Assembly (NCBI GenBank): GCA_020635255.1
Contig: JACKAC010000002.1
Span: 124,001 to 188,000 of the forward strand
DNA length: 64,000 nucleotides
Direction: 5' to 3'
Origin: Ignavibacteriales bacterium
GTDB lineage: Bacteria > Bacteroidota > Ignavibacteria > Tepidaquicellales > Tepidaquicellaceae
Shown: positions 35,625 through 43,842 of the stretch, in pieces
How positions within the stretch are numbered: position 1 is the stretch's first letter
Layout of the letters: each line of letters begins with the position of its first letter
Notes under the pieces: model-generated
What the model was told of the DNA's origin: nothing
Database searches by the model: none
What the model saw: the letters and a program-made list of their open reading frames with translations, nothing else
Made by a program: the position numbers and the translations under genes

Positions 35625-36686
35625 TTAATAAACAACAAAACTATTCAAATTATTTATTGAAGTATTATATGAATTTATAACATTATTATAATTTCTAATG
35701 ACTGCGTCATATATATTATTATACTCATAATCCTTTAAATTACCCTTTTCCATTTTCTTCATATAATCATTTGAGCTGTCAAAGAGTCCTTTCACCATTT
35801 TAGCAAAATAATCTTCATAGCTGTATTTTAAATACTTGGATTTTTCTGTGAAAGGTGCATCCTGAACTTTAGCGGATTCTTCGTTGAACACTTTTTCCAG
35901 CTGATCATGCTGTTTCCTTAACTCAACAAGGTCCGGTTTATCTGGAGCTTTTCTAAATTCTTCCATATAAATGTCAGCCTGATCTAAAGTATTAAAATAT
36001 GCATTCTCCAAGATTACTACGGATTTTTCATCAGGATTTGAGTAATCATCTGGATCCCTTACTTCTCTTTCGGGTTTATATTTTTTTAGATCTGCCATGA
36101 TCTTCTTATCCGCATCTTCATACTTTTTGTATGCATTCTTCATTTCCTCGTCATAAGGAACTGCCTTTGAAAGGTCACTTTTAAAATCACCGTCTTTATA
36201 GTATGAAATAACCTTGTCTGCTGTTTTCATATAATCATCGATCGATTTCAGCAGATCTTTGAAGTCACCTTCAACTGTAGTTTTCATTTCTTCGGATGCT
36301 TCCAGTTTGCTTAGATCTCCGCCATCGTACATAGAACGATATTGCTCCTTATAATCCCTCTCAAGAAAACCTAGATATGTATCAGCCATTACTATTATGA
36401 TAAAAGTATTTTTCTTGATCGATGTTGGCTCGGGTACGTTCTGAAGGTATGCTTTTTGTACATTCTCGACGGATTCGGAAAGTTTATTCATAACCCCTAT
36501 ATAGGAGTTATAAAATTCAAGATCCATATACGACCTATCGGTTTCCTCCCTGTTTTCCGTTTTTTCAATATTTTCCCCTTCTTTGTTCTCGGAAAGCTTT
36601 TCTTTCAGCTTATTAAATAGAGAGCATCCAAGGAAAACTGAAACGGAAATTAAAATAATCAAGAAATTTCTATAATTTGTGCCCAT
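35625..36686 (-). CDS. DUF3829 lipoprotein
   Basis: A 353-residue lipoprotein. After MGTNYRNFLIILISVSVFLGC the lipidation cysteine is about residue 21 (VFLGC). The body is rich in Lys, Asp and Tyr and forms long amphipathic helices, matching DUF3829 (E. coli YiiG-like), which has no known activity. YNSYIGVMNKLSESVENVQKAY and the closing YDAVIRNYNNVINSYNTSI are typical of the family. It starts five bases after ruvB's stop on the same strand, so it is probably read with ruvB although functionally unrelated. Confidence 0.8.
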   Translation of the reverse strand: MGTNYRNFLIILISVSVFLGCSLFNKLKEKLSENKEGENIEKTENREETDRSYMDLEFYNSYIGVMNKLSESVENVQKAYLQNVPEPTSIKKNTFIIIVMADTYLGFLERDYKEQYRSMYDGGDLSKLEASEEMKTTVEGDFKDLLKSIDDYMKTADKVISYYKDGDFKSDLSKAVPYDEEMKNAYKKYEDADKKIMADLKKYKPEREVRDPDDYSNPDEKSVVILENAYFNTLDQADIYMEEFRKAPDKPDLVELRKQHDQLEKVFNEESAKVQDAPFTEKSKYLKYSYEDYFAKMVKGLFDSSNDYMKKMEKGNLKDYEYNNIYDAVIRNYNNVINSYNTSINNLNSFVVY

Positions 36687-36691
36687 AAGAT

Positions 36692-37750
36692 TTAATCTTT
36701 ATTATTGTCAAATAAAGTAGTCCCCTGTGGTCCTTTTCTGCTTGTTTGAGGTTTTTGTATTCCAAGATGCTTGTAAGCATGCGGCGTAGCCTCCCTGCCC
36801 TTTGGTGTTCTTTTTATAAAGCCCTCTATAATCAGAAATGGTTCGTAAACATCTTCTACGGTCCCGGCATCTTCACCAATCGAAGCCGCGATCGTATTGA
36901 GCCCTACGGGACCGCCATCGTGCTTTACTATTATAGTTTCGAGGATTTTTTTATCTATCTTATCCAATCCGTACTCATCTACTCCCAATGATTCGAGAGC
37001 ATACTCTGCTATCTCTTTATCCACCTTTCCGTTGCCTTTGACTATCGCAAAATCCCTGGTTCTTCGCAGTAAACGGTTAGCAATACGGGGTGTTGCCCTA
37101 CTTCTTCTTGCAATCTCATGACACCCCTCTTCTGTTATTTCGATCCCGAGTATTTCTGCAGATCGTTTTACAATGCTGCTCAGATTTTCGTTATTATAGT
37201 AGTCGAGGTGCGCTGTTATCCCGAATCTGTCCAGCATAGGTGAGGATAATAACCCCTGTCGAGTAGTTGCGCCAATCAAGGTAAATCTTTCCAGCTTTAG
37301 TGGGATGCTCCTAGCAGCCGGTCCCTGGTCCACCACTATGTCCAGCCGGTACTCTTCCATTGCAGAATATAGAAACTCTTCCACAACTTTCGGGATCCTG
37401 TGTATCTCATCTATAAAGAGTATTTCCTTTTCCTTTAATTTGGTCAGCATACCGGCAAGATCCCCCGGACGCTCTATTACGGGACCGGAAGTACTTATAA
37501 TATCCGTATCAAGTTCATTTGCAATGATATGTGCGAGAGTTGTTTTCCCTAAACCGGGAGGACCGGTAAAAAGTACATGGTCGAGCGATTCATTAAGTTT
37601 TTTGGAGCTTTCAATAAATATCTTTAGATTTTCTTTAACCTTTTCCTGTCCAACAAATTCGTTGAATTCTCGAGGTCTAACCCTGGTAACGAAATCCATA
37701 TCATCATCAGGAAGTTTCTCAGCAGTGCTTATTGTTCCGTTTCTTGACAT
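36692..37750 (-). CDS. ruvB: Holliday junction branch migration helicase RuvB
   Basis: A 352-residue AAA+ motor that drives branch migration of Holliday junctions with RuvA. Visible motifs are RPREFNEFVGQEKVKENLKIFIESS, Walker A TGPPGLGKTTLAHI, Walker B ILFIDEIHRI, sensor 1 LIGATTRQGLLSSPMLDRFG and the C-terminal winged-helix GPVGLNTIAASIGEDAGTVEDVYEPFLI. The C-terminal tail (QTSRKGPQGTTLF) is slightly longer than in E. coli. ruvA and ruvC are not adjacent. It is five bases upstream of the DUF3829 gene. Confidence 0.97.
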   Translation of the reverse strand: MSRNGTISTAEKLPDDDMDFVTRVRPREFNEFVGQEKVKENLKIFIESSKKLNESLDHVLFTGPPGLGKTTLAHIIANELDTDIISTSGPVIERPGDLAGMLTKLKEKEILFIDEIHRIPKVVEEFLYSAMEEYRLDIVVDQGPAARSIPLKLERFTLIGATTRQGLLSSPMLDRFGITAHLDYYNNENLSSIVKRSAEILGIEITEEGCHEIARRSRATPRIANRLLRRTRDFAIVKGNGKVDKEIAEYALESLGVDEYGLDKIDKKILETIIVKHDGGPVGLNTIAASIGEDAGTVEDVYEPFLIIEGFIKRTPKGREATPHAYKHLGIQKPQTSRKGPQGTTLFDNNKD

Positions 37751-37819
37751 ATATGAATTTAAGGGTTAATATTCCTCTAAAATAATATTAATTTAAAATA
37801 CAAACAATTTTAAAGGAAT

Positions 37820-38281
37820 ATGGAAAATCCTGTAAACTTAGTCGAGGAAGTTCGCTTTTTGGTTGAAACCCGAAAGATACGTGTAATTGGGATCAGTATA
37901 GTAGTGGGGCTAATTGTTATTTATAGCCTTGGTTTGATAGTAGCTTCTAATAATGTTAATAAAGATATGGCAATACTTAACTTAATTTCGGTGATTGCGG
38001 CACCAATACTATGCATTTCCTCCATCTATCTCCGGAAAGCAAGGTTAAAAAACATAAACAAGGACAACTTCAAGAATACTTTTGCCGGTGTTTACATAAT
38101 TTCTTTTTTTCTCTGCGATTTGGGAGGTATATTCGCAATTGTTACTAACCTGTTTATAAATTATAACCTGGTGTATGCGACTTTTGGAATGATAGTAGCA
38201 GGAGTATATGTAATACTTAACTTTCCAAAGCGTTCAGATCTGGACATAATAAATAACAGGAGCAAAACTATCCCGGTGTAA
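37820..38281 (+). CDS. Small integral membrane protein, function unknown
   Basis: A 153-residue protein with four hydrophobic segments (roughly residues 22-40, 50-70, 90-112 and 117-136). The ATG is preceded by AAAGGAAT. I recognise no family. It is convergent with the NUDIX gene, three bases away, and divergent from ruvB. It is the chromosomal neighbour nearest the left side of the phage-type cluster but lacks phage-like features. Confidence 0.7.
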   Translation: MENPVNLVEEVRFLVETRKIRVIGISIVVGLIVIYSLGLIVASNNVNKDMAILNLISVIAAPILCISSIYLRKARLKNINKDNFKNTFAGVYIISFFLCDLGGIFAIVTNLFINYNLVYATFGMIVAGVYVILNFPKRSDLDIINNRSKTIPV

Positions 38282-38284
38282 TCA

Positions 38285-38830
38285 CTACTGAAGCAATATC
38301 CTCTGGAGTACTGAAAGACTGAATCCATCTTTTATCTCGTTATCCATTATCATTTTCCTTATCTCATCCTTTGTGAACCATTTTGCATCGAGGATCTCAT
38401 TTTCATCCAGCTCAGTTGTGACCTGTTTAACGTTCTTTGCGTGGTAGCAGTGAAATTTTTGTGAGCTGGAACCGATAGATGCGTAATGGTAGCCTAGGTA
38501 AGTTAGATCCTCCTTGCTTACCTCGCACCCTGCTTCCTCTTTCAGTTCTTTAATTATCACATCGGAATGATGTATGCCTTTATCGATAGTGCCTGCTGGT
38601 ATCTCCCAACCGGTGAAATCATTTATATACCGATAGCTTTTAACAAGGATCACCTTTCCTTCTGAATTTTCCGCGGCAATGCCCACGCCGTTATTATGAT
38701 AATGAACCGCTTCGAATTCGATTACCTTCCCATCGGGAAGCTCAACGCGGTCAATGTCCATATCTATCCAGTCACCAGCGAACCCTTTTTTAGTCGAGAG
38801 TATTTTCCAGAAAGGTTTATTTTTTTTCAA
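38285..38830 (-). CDS. NUDIX hydrolase (ADP-ribose pyrophosphatase-like) with altered Nudix box
   Basis: A 181-residue NUDIX-fold protein. The family box GX5EX7REUXEEXGU is read as GTIDKGIHHSDVIIKELKEEAG: the two catalytic EE glutamates are kept, but the first Glu is Ile and the Arg is Lys. The context (VILVKSYRYINDFTGWEIPAGTID, then EAGCEVSKEDLTYLGYHYASIGSS) resembles ADP-ribose or GDP-mannose pyrophosphatases. Activity may be reduced or specialised. It is the last chromosomal gene before the phage-type cluster, with 51 bases to the terminase gene's stop. Confidence 0.85.
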   Translation of the reverse strand: MKKNKPFWKILSTKKGFAGDWIDMDIDRVELPDGKVIEFEAVHYHNNGVGIAAENSEGKVILVKSYRYINDFTGWEIPAGTIDKGIHHSDVIIKELKEEAGCEVSKEDLTYLGYHYASIGSSSQKFHCYHAKNVKQVTTELDENEILDAKWFTKDEIRKMIMDNEIKDGFSLSVLQRILLQ

Positions 38831-38881
38831 AAGTTTTATTTATAATAACTTAATTCTTTTGTTTAATTAATACGAGTCGGT

Positions 38882-40219
38882 TTAGAGGTACTCTCTTGCT
38901 TTTCCCATTTGTTGAATTGTAAAGTAATCCTGTTCACTACTTTCAACTTTTTTGCTAGCCCAAAGCGCGTAATCTCCTGCATCTGATAAATGTGATATAT
39001 CCCGACGCGATTTATCTATAATGAAGCCATCGGTTCCCTGTTTCCATGTTACGAGACCGCGATCTTTGATTGACTGCTTACAATTTTCTGTTATCAGGTA
39101 TTTACCTGTTTCAAAGAGTTTGTTAGTAAAGTTTATTCTATCGCGGACGGGGGGATTACTGTTCGGGATATATAAATCTAAGCTAAATCCTGCTCTCTCG
39201 AATGCTTCTTTTATGATCATATAATCCGTTCTACCGAAGCTAGCGGTCTTCAAAGCCCTGCCTGACGCATCACCTGTGATGATCAATGTAATATCTTCCC
39301 TATTGTATTTTTGTAAAAGTCGCATAATAATGTACTCACAGAGTTCACCTGTATTTGAGGAATGAATTACATACTCATCGACCTGAGTTCGAACATCTTC
39401 GTCTATGATTAACTCTATTGCGCACATAGGATCCACATTGAAATCGAAGCCGATGATAATTTTGGTTGTTTGTACCTGGTTTTGTTTCACAACAGACCTT
39501 TCAGTATCAAAAGCATAGTAAGCGCGATCCGCCGATAGGTTTATATTTTTACCCATCATATAAACCTCACGCATACGACTATCGTATTTTTCTTCTAATC
39601 TTCTTTTGTAATCATCGGTCAAATATACATTGTCATACGTGGTGATGGTTGCTATATAAGAGTCCTCATTTTCTATTTTCTCTTTATCCCAGTATTCCCA
39701 GCCCCACTGCATCTTGTCGGGTTCGGCGGTTCCTCCCCAGAGGCGAACGAGCCGCGCGGCTTCCGGATGGGATATTCTTTCCCACCAAACCAGGATATTC
39801 TTTTTTGGAATTGAGAAGGGTTCGTTTATATCGCCGGACGCGGCAGTAATGCCTTTAAACGACATTTCCGAGCCGTAAATGAGGATATTTGCGTGGTTAT
39901 CTTTATCATTCTCAAGCCAGAATTGAAATGTTCGGTTTGATTTTATCCATCTGTATTCCAATTTATTTCGAACACAAAGTTCTTCCAAAACAACGACAAC
40001 AGTATCACATGCATTATCAAATGATGGAGAGAGAGATAAATGAAAAAACGGGCGGTTACAGTATGCAAGGTATAACGCTTCAGCCATTAGTGCATATGTC
40101 TTCCCGCTTCTAACACCACCTTTTATCCCTTTTTCAAGGTGACCTGACATGTGCCACTTCTCTAAAGCAGGCAGAGATTTATAATTAGGAAGAAGATCAT
40201 TAAGACTTTTTATTTCCAT
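38882..40219 (-). CDS. Phage terminase large subunit
   Basis: A 445-residue packaging motor. The ATPase has Walker A GGVRSGKT (34-41) and the segment NILVWWERISHPEAARLVRLWGGTAEPD around the usual Walker B/lasso region. The C-terminal RNase H-like nuclease has its acidic residues in GFDFNVDP, ITGDASG and HLSDAGDYALWA. All motifs are intact, so DNA packaging should be possible. No small terminase gene could be identified. The gene lies last in a leftward unit DUF1834-portal-DUF1320-terminase, with a one-base overlap with DUF1320 upstream. Confidence 0.9.
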   Translation of the reverse strand: MEIKSLNDLLPNYKSLPALEKWHMSGHLEKGIKGGVRSGKTYALMAEALYLAYCNRPFFHLSLSPSFDNACDTVVVVLEELCVRNKLEYRWIKSNRTFQFWLENDKDNHANILIYGSEMSFKGITAASGDINEPFSIPKKNILVWWERISHPEAARLVRLWGGTAEPDKMQWGWEYWDKEKIENEDSYIATITTYDNVYLTDDYKRRLEEKYDSRMREVYMMGKNINLSADRAYYAFDTERSVVKQNQVQTTKIIIGFDFNVDPMCAIELIIDEDVRTQVDEYVIHSSNTGELCEYIIMRLLQKYNREDITLIITGDASGRALKTASFGRTDYMIIKEAFERAGFSLDLYIPNSNPPVRDRINFTNKLFETGKYLITENCKQSIKDRGLVTWKQGTDGFIIDKSRRDISHLSDAGDYALWASKKVESSEQDYFTIQQMGKAREYL

Positions 40220-40638
40220 CAGTACAGATTCCTATTAAAAACATTCTCATTGGAGTAGGCTTTTAAGCTATCCTGCTGGTCATCCTCATCTATAACTGCC
40301 TCTATATTGGCCAGACCTTTTGAAACATCCTTCAGGTATGAGATGCAGTTATCGTATCTTTCCTTCCAGAACTCCGGCACGTCGTGGTACTGAATGCGGG
40401 AGTGAAGAATGTAGATTGCAATGTTTGCTGAACAGTCAATGACTGCCTCGGGAACCTCCGTCAGAGGGAGTGCCTTTACGACGCTTTTTAGGTATCCATC
40501 GATTATACTATCGGCGGTCGAGATCGCCTCAGTCAGGATGTCGGCGGAATCAGGTTCGCCGTCCAGACTTTCGATCAGTTTGTCAAGCTCGCGCTTTCTA
40601 ATACGTTTTAGTATGTCTTCTTGTGTAGAGTATGCCAT
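40219..40638 (-). CDS. Phage head-tail connector protein, Mu gp36-like (DUF1320)
   Basis: A 139-residue helical protein with the DUF1320 beginning TQEDILKRIRKRELDKLIE and a central AISTADSIIDGYLKSV, as in Mu gp36/J family proteins that sit at the head-tail joint. PEAVIDCSANIAIYILHSR and FWKERYDNCISYLKDVSKG are family-typical. It lies between the portal (24 bases) and terminase genes, a grouping that supports a connector role. It has no signal peptide or membrane segment. Confidence 0.82.
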   Translation of the reverse strand: MAYSTQEDILKRIRKRELDKLIESLDGEPDSADILTEAISTADSIIDGYLKSVVKALPLTEVPEAVIDCSANIAIYILHSRIQYHDVPEFWKERYDNCISYLKDVSKGLANIEAVIDEDDQQDSLKAYSNENVFNRNLY

Positions 40639-40662
40639 TTGTTTATCGGTTTAGATTGTCAA

Positions 40663-42099
40663 TTAAATAGTTTCTTCAAGGGTATCAGTCAAGAATTTCT
40701 CCATTTCTCCATTTCTCGAGCGATCCTTAGTAAGATCTCTTAATTTACTAATTATCTCAGATTGAGGAGTTGTTGTTATGCCAAGTTCTTTAGATACTTC
40801 TTCTTTGTCTAGGTGATAGCCTGAACTGCTGAGGGAACTGTATATATCGCTTAGCATCTTTTTGTCTTCCAAGGATTTAGTTTCAGGAAATTCGAACTTC
40901 GGGTAAACTTTAGCGTTGCTAAAGTTCAAATCGATTACCTTTTTTATCAGGGTATTCATTGCTGATTCACATAGAATCATATCAGAGATAAGGAAATCAT
41001 TTCTAATAATGCTATGTGCCTGCGCTGCTGCATAACTTCCAGAGTCAACTTCAGTTGAGAGGTTTTGTCCCAGGATTCGGATGGCTATTTTTTTATCCCA
41101 GTATTCAAGAGTGCGGTGATATATTTCATTGGAACTTCCTTTATTTGTATCAGTTACAAATTCTACTTCTGCATCTTTACTCATTACCATCCTAAAATGA
41201 TTGCCAAAATCACGGATTGCTGTGTCGAACTTAACCCTGTCCTCCCGGCTCATTAAGGGGTCGTACTTCCCAATAATCGCGGGGATAGCGAAAAGCTCCA
41301 GGAATGTTGCCAGATCTTTTATAAGGTAACTTTTGAAAAAGAAAGCCCATATGAGAGCATCTATACATCCGTTCATTAGTCCATTACCCGCATTTCCATC
41401 TAGCGCATGAACTTCAAGAACTTTTTCTTCGGGTAGTTCAATAAGAGATAGTTTATTGATATCAAGTCGATCATCGAAGCCACTATAAGCTGAGGCCGTC
41501 ATACTTCTCAATTTAAATATATCTCTTTCTTCAGGGGAAAGGTAGAGATATCTGTCACCCAATTCATCATATACAATTAGCTCGTTTGGAATTTTTTGTA
41601 TTTTATCAATTGTTATACTATTCCCATTTGCCCTATATATTATCTCGAAATTACTTACTCCTGTTACACTTGCATCTACAACATCAGAAAAGAATCCAGG
41701 TAAGTTTATCTGGGAAAGATTTTCTAAAACAAAGTCTTTCATATTTTTATCATTGCAATGGATGAAGTTTTCGATCCTATTCAGTTTATATCTGCCCGTT
41801 ATTCCAAGTTTCCTAGATTGGCAGACACCGCCGATCTGCATATCCTTTCTTTTAATATCTTCAAAGAGTGCAGCCTTAAAAAAATTTAACCCCTTCCGTG
41901 CTGCCTCAAAATAATGTTTTATATTATATGCTGTTAGCCCAGAAAATTCTTCCGTGTACAAACTAAATACATTTCTAAATCCTCCATGACGTACAACTTT
42001 GCTATCCATAGCGGGATTCGTTGATAAAGGTTTTTTATCAGCAGCGAATTTTATTAAGGAATCTGAAATGGATCGCTTAAGTTTATTAATTAATTCCAT
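40663..42099 (-). CDS. Phage portal protein, Mu gp29-like (DUF935)
   Basis: A 478-residue portal-like protein that would form the ring at the capsid vertex used for DNA entry and exit. N-terminal FEAARKGLNFFKAALFEDIKRKDMQIGGVCQSRK and the middle region GSYAAAQAHSIIRNDFLISDMILCESAMNTLIKKVIDLNF match the DUF935/Mu gp29 family. Its partners in the same leftward unit are DUF1834 (upstream, 26 bases) and DUF1320 (downstream). The Mu gene order is kept only in part: the SPP1 gp7/Mu gp30-like minor head gene usually next to the portal is not seen. Confidence 0.9.
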   Translation of the reverse strand: MELINKLKRSISDSLIKFAADKKPLSTNPAMDSKVVRHGGFRNVFSLYTEEFSGLTAYNIKHYFEAARKGLNFFKAALFEDIKRKDMQIGGVCQSRKLGITGRYKLNRIENFIHCNDKNMKDFVLENLSQINLPGFFSDVVDASVTGVSNFEIIYRANGNSITIDKIQKIPNELIVYDELGDRYLYLSPEERDIFKLRSMTASAYSGFDDRLDINKLSLIELPEEKVLEVHALDGNAGNGLMNGCIDALIWAFFFKSYLIKDLATFLELFAIPAIIGKYDPLMSREDRVKFDTAIRDFGNHFRMVMSKDAEVEFVTDTNKGSSNEIYHRTLEYWDKKIAIRILGQNLSTEVDSGSYAAAQAHSIIRNDFLISDMILCESAMNTLIKKVIDLNFSNAKVYPKFEFPETKSLEDKKMLSDIYSSLSSSGYHLDKEEVSKELGITTTPQSEIISKLRDLTKDRSRNGEMEKFLTDTLEETI

Positions 42100-42125
42100 T
42101 TTGTGGTAGTTATAGGTTAATAAAA

Positions 42126-42512
42126 TTAGGTTATTGTTAATTCAATAGTATAGACATCGACACTATATAAAAATCCAAGAAGTTTTACTAAACGAATGTT
42201 CAATTTATAAAAATCTCCATCTACATCGATTTGTAGTCCATCAAGAGCATTATAAATTTCTTCAGCCAGGGAGGCGCAATCATCTCTATCAGCAATATAA
42301 ATAAGAAAGGAGTATCCTTTCTTAAGTGTTTCTCCGTATGTACCCTCAATGTCTTTGTTGAATCCTTTAAGAAAAACAAAGCAGGCAGGAAATTCCGGAT
42401 TCCATCGGGAGTCTTTTTCAAGCTCTCCCCGGTAGCGAGTAACTTTACCGGCAATAGATGGGAGGCTTTCGTCAAGCAGGGAGATAAGTTTATCTCTAAT
42501 TTCTTTTTGCAT
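42126..42512 (-). CDS. Phage tail-end protein, Mu gp37-like (DUF1834)
   Basis: A 128-residue protein resembling Mu gp37/DUF1834: an N-terminal helix (MQKEIRDKLISLLDESLPSI), the strand CFVFLKGFNKDIEG and SFLIYIADRDDCASLAEEIYNALDGL. Relatives cap the tail or join it to the head. It is the first gene of the leftward unit. The palindromic promoter-like element at 42571-42610 points at it, with TTTG 59 bases before its start codon. Confidence 0.78.
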   Translation of the reverse strand: MQKEIRDKLISLLDESLPSIAGKVTRYRGELEKDSRWNPEFPACFVFLKGFNKDIEGTYGETLKKGYSFLIYIADRDDCASLAEEIYNALDGLQIDVDGDFYKLNIRLVKLLGFLYSVDVYTIELTIT

Positions 42513-42570
42513 GCGGTAGTAAGATTTGATTTAAAAACCGATACAAATATATAGTATGAAAATTTCGATT

Positions 42571-42610
42571 GCAAAGAGAAAAGGGTTAGATACGTATCTA
42601 TACTTTTTAT
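42571..42610 (-). promoter_or_regulatory. Palindromic promoter-like element, left-facing copy
   Basis: The perfect 14-base palindrome TAGATACGTATCTA is at 42587-42600. On the minus strand it is followed after 11 bases by TTTG (complement of 42572-42575), a Bacteroidota -7-like end, with the first leftward gene 59 bases further on. Its reverse complement matches 3121-3160 at 38 of 40 positions. Confidence 0.7.
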
Positions 42611-42690
42611 TCATATCACAATTTACTTTCTTGAATCAGTGATCAGTTTAAAATTTTAGTACTACCTATAACAATAATTTTTGAAAATCG

Positions 42691-42728
42691 TGTATAGATA
42701 CGTATCTAACCTTTTAGTATTTGGAAAC
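42691..42728 (+). promoter_or_regulatory. Palindromic promoter-like element, first right-facing copy
   Basis: The palindrome TAGATACGTATCTA is at 42695-42708 and TTTG at 42720-42723, again 11 bases apart. The 36 bases at 42692-42727 are identical to 42782-42817, exactly 90 bases further on. It lies 124 bases before the protease gene, so it may be an upstream promoter or a binding site. Confidence 0.7.
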
Positions 42729-42780
42729 TGATTTTTCTTTTATTAAATTGGTTACCTTGTTCTAACCAAAAGATAAAAAA

Positions 42781-42818
42781 AGTATAGATACGTATCTAAC
42801 CTTTTAGTATTTGGAAAA
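42781..42818 (+). promoter_or_regulatory. Palindromic promoter-like element, second right-facing copy
   Basis: The palindrome TAGATACGTATCTA is at 42785-42798 and TTTG at 42810-42813. The distance of 34 bases from TTTG to the protease gene's ATG suits a promoter. It is identical over 36 bases to the copy at 42692-42727. Confidence 0.72.
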
Positions 42819-42847
42819 ATGATTTTCATATTATAAATTGCATCACT

Positions 42848-43810
42848 ATGTTAAACTACCACAACAAAAAATTCTTTCATGTTTTTACTGCGGGACAATA
42901 TCCACAGGGGACGGTAACCGCAATGGAACTGGAGCAAATCGCTCAAAGTTATGATCCTACAGTTTATGAAGCGCCTATATGGATAGGCCATCCTAGTTCA
43001 TCTTCTTCGGAAGAACCAAAAGCCTACGGTTGGGTCGAAGCTCTAATGGTGATTGGAGATAAGTTGTACGCATCTTTTTCACACTTAGATGATGACCTAA
43101 TTAAAATGGTTAATTCAAAAAAGTACAGACGGTGTTCGATTGAGCTTGGTAAGCTTAATTATGAACCATTTAAAGATTGTCTCTATCTGGTTGCTGTTGC
43201 ATTGACAAACCGTCCTGCTGTAGCAGGGCTTCCTGCACTTGAGTTTGCCGAGAGGGATAGAAATTATAATCCGGAATTGGTAGCTGGGAAAATACTTTAT
43301 TCAATGTCCCGAAAAGAAATAAAATCAGGTAACAATTTAAATAAAAACAATAAAATGGAAAAAATCTTGGAATTTGCATTGGGGGTCGGAGTTGAGCTAG
43401 ATCAAGGAATAACAGAAGAAAAGCTTGCCAAAAAACTCCATTCTGTTTATACACAATTGCAAAATGAAGTAAAAATCTACAAAACTAAGGCAACAGATAT
43501 ATTGCTTAAATCGGCGATTGCCCAAGCGAAAATAGTCCCTGCCCAGGAGGGAGAGATTAGGGAATTTGCAGAAGAAAATCTAGATGCATGTATGAAATTT
43601 ATTGACAAGCTTCCTCCGAAAGCTCTTTTTACAAGAAGCATAGAGTCAACGGGATTTGCCGGACACGATAATCAAAAATTTACTAAGTCCGACGGTAGTC
43701 CTTTGACATATAATGATGTACTAAACAATCCGGGGAAGTATTCAAAGATTCTTACAGAAGAAGAGTTGATAAAACTAAGGGAAGAATCCAATGATTTTGG
43801 CAATTTTTAA
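42848..43810 (+). CDS. Phage head maturation protease, Mu I protein-like
   Basis: A 320-residue protein. The first ~140 residues resemble the Mu I/gp32-type protease domain: FHVFTAGQYPQGTVTAMELEQIAQSY, APIWIGHPSS, WVEALMVIGDKLYASFSHLDDDL, KYRRCSIELGK and VALTNRPAVAGLPALEFAER. The rest is helical and charged and would act as scaffold, as in Mu, where one gene gives both functions. A possible internal start (MEKILEFALG, near 43353) could give a separate scaffold, as Mu gene Z does; I cannot confirm it. It is followed after 32 bases by the capsid gene. Confidence 0.85.
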   Translation: MLNYHNKKFFHVFTAGQYPQGTVTAMELEQIAQSYDPTVYEAPIWIGHPSSSSSEEPKAYGWVEALMVIGDKLYASFSHLDDDLIKMVNSKKYRRCSIELGKLNYEPFKDCLYLVAVALTNRPAVAGLPALEFAERDRNYNPELVAGKILYSMSRKEIKSGNNLNKNNKMEKILEFALGVGVELDQGITEEKLAKKLHSVYTQLQNEVKIYKTKATDILLKSAIAQAKIVPAQEGEIREFAEENLDACMKFIDKLPPKALFTRSIESTGFAGHDNQKFTKSDGSPLTYNDVLNNPGKYSKILTEEELIKLREESNDFGNF

Positions 43811-43842
43811 TTTTTGTTAATCTAAACTTTAAAATTTAAATT

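Larger units (their letters stand above)
42513..42847. promoter_or_regulatory. Divergent control region between the two arms of the phage-type cluster
   Basis: This 335-base non-coding region separates the leftward packaging/connector genes from the rightward capsid/tail genes. It contains three palindromic promoter-like elements (listed separately), one facing left and two facing right, and is otherwise AT-rich. No reading frame or repressor gene is present. It is the obvious place where both arms would be switched on together. Confidence 0.8.
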
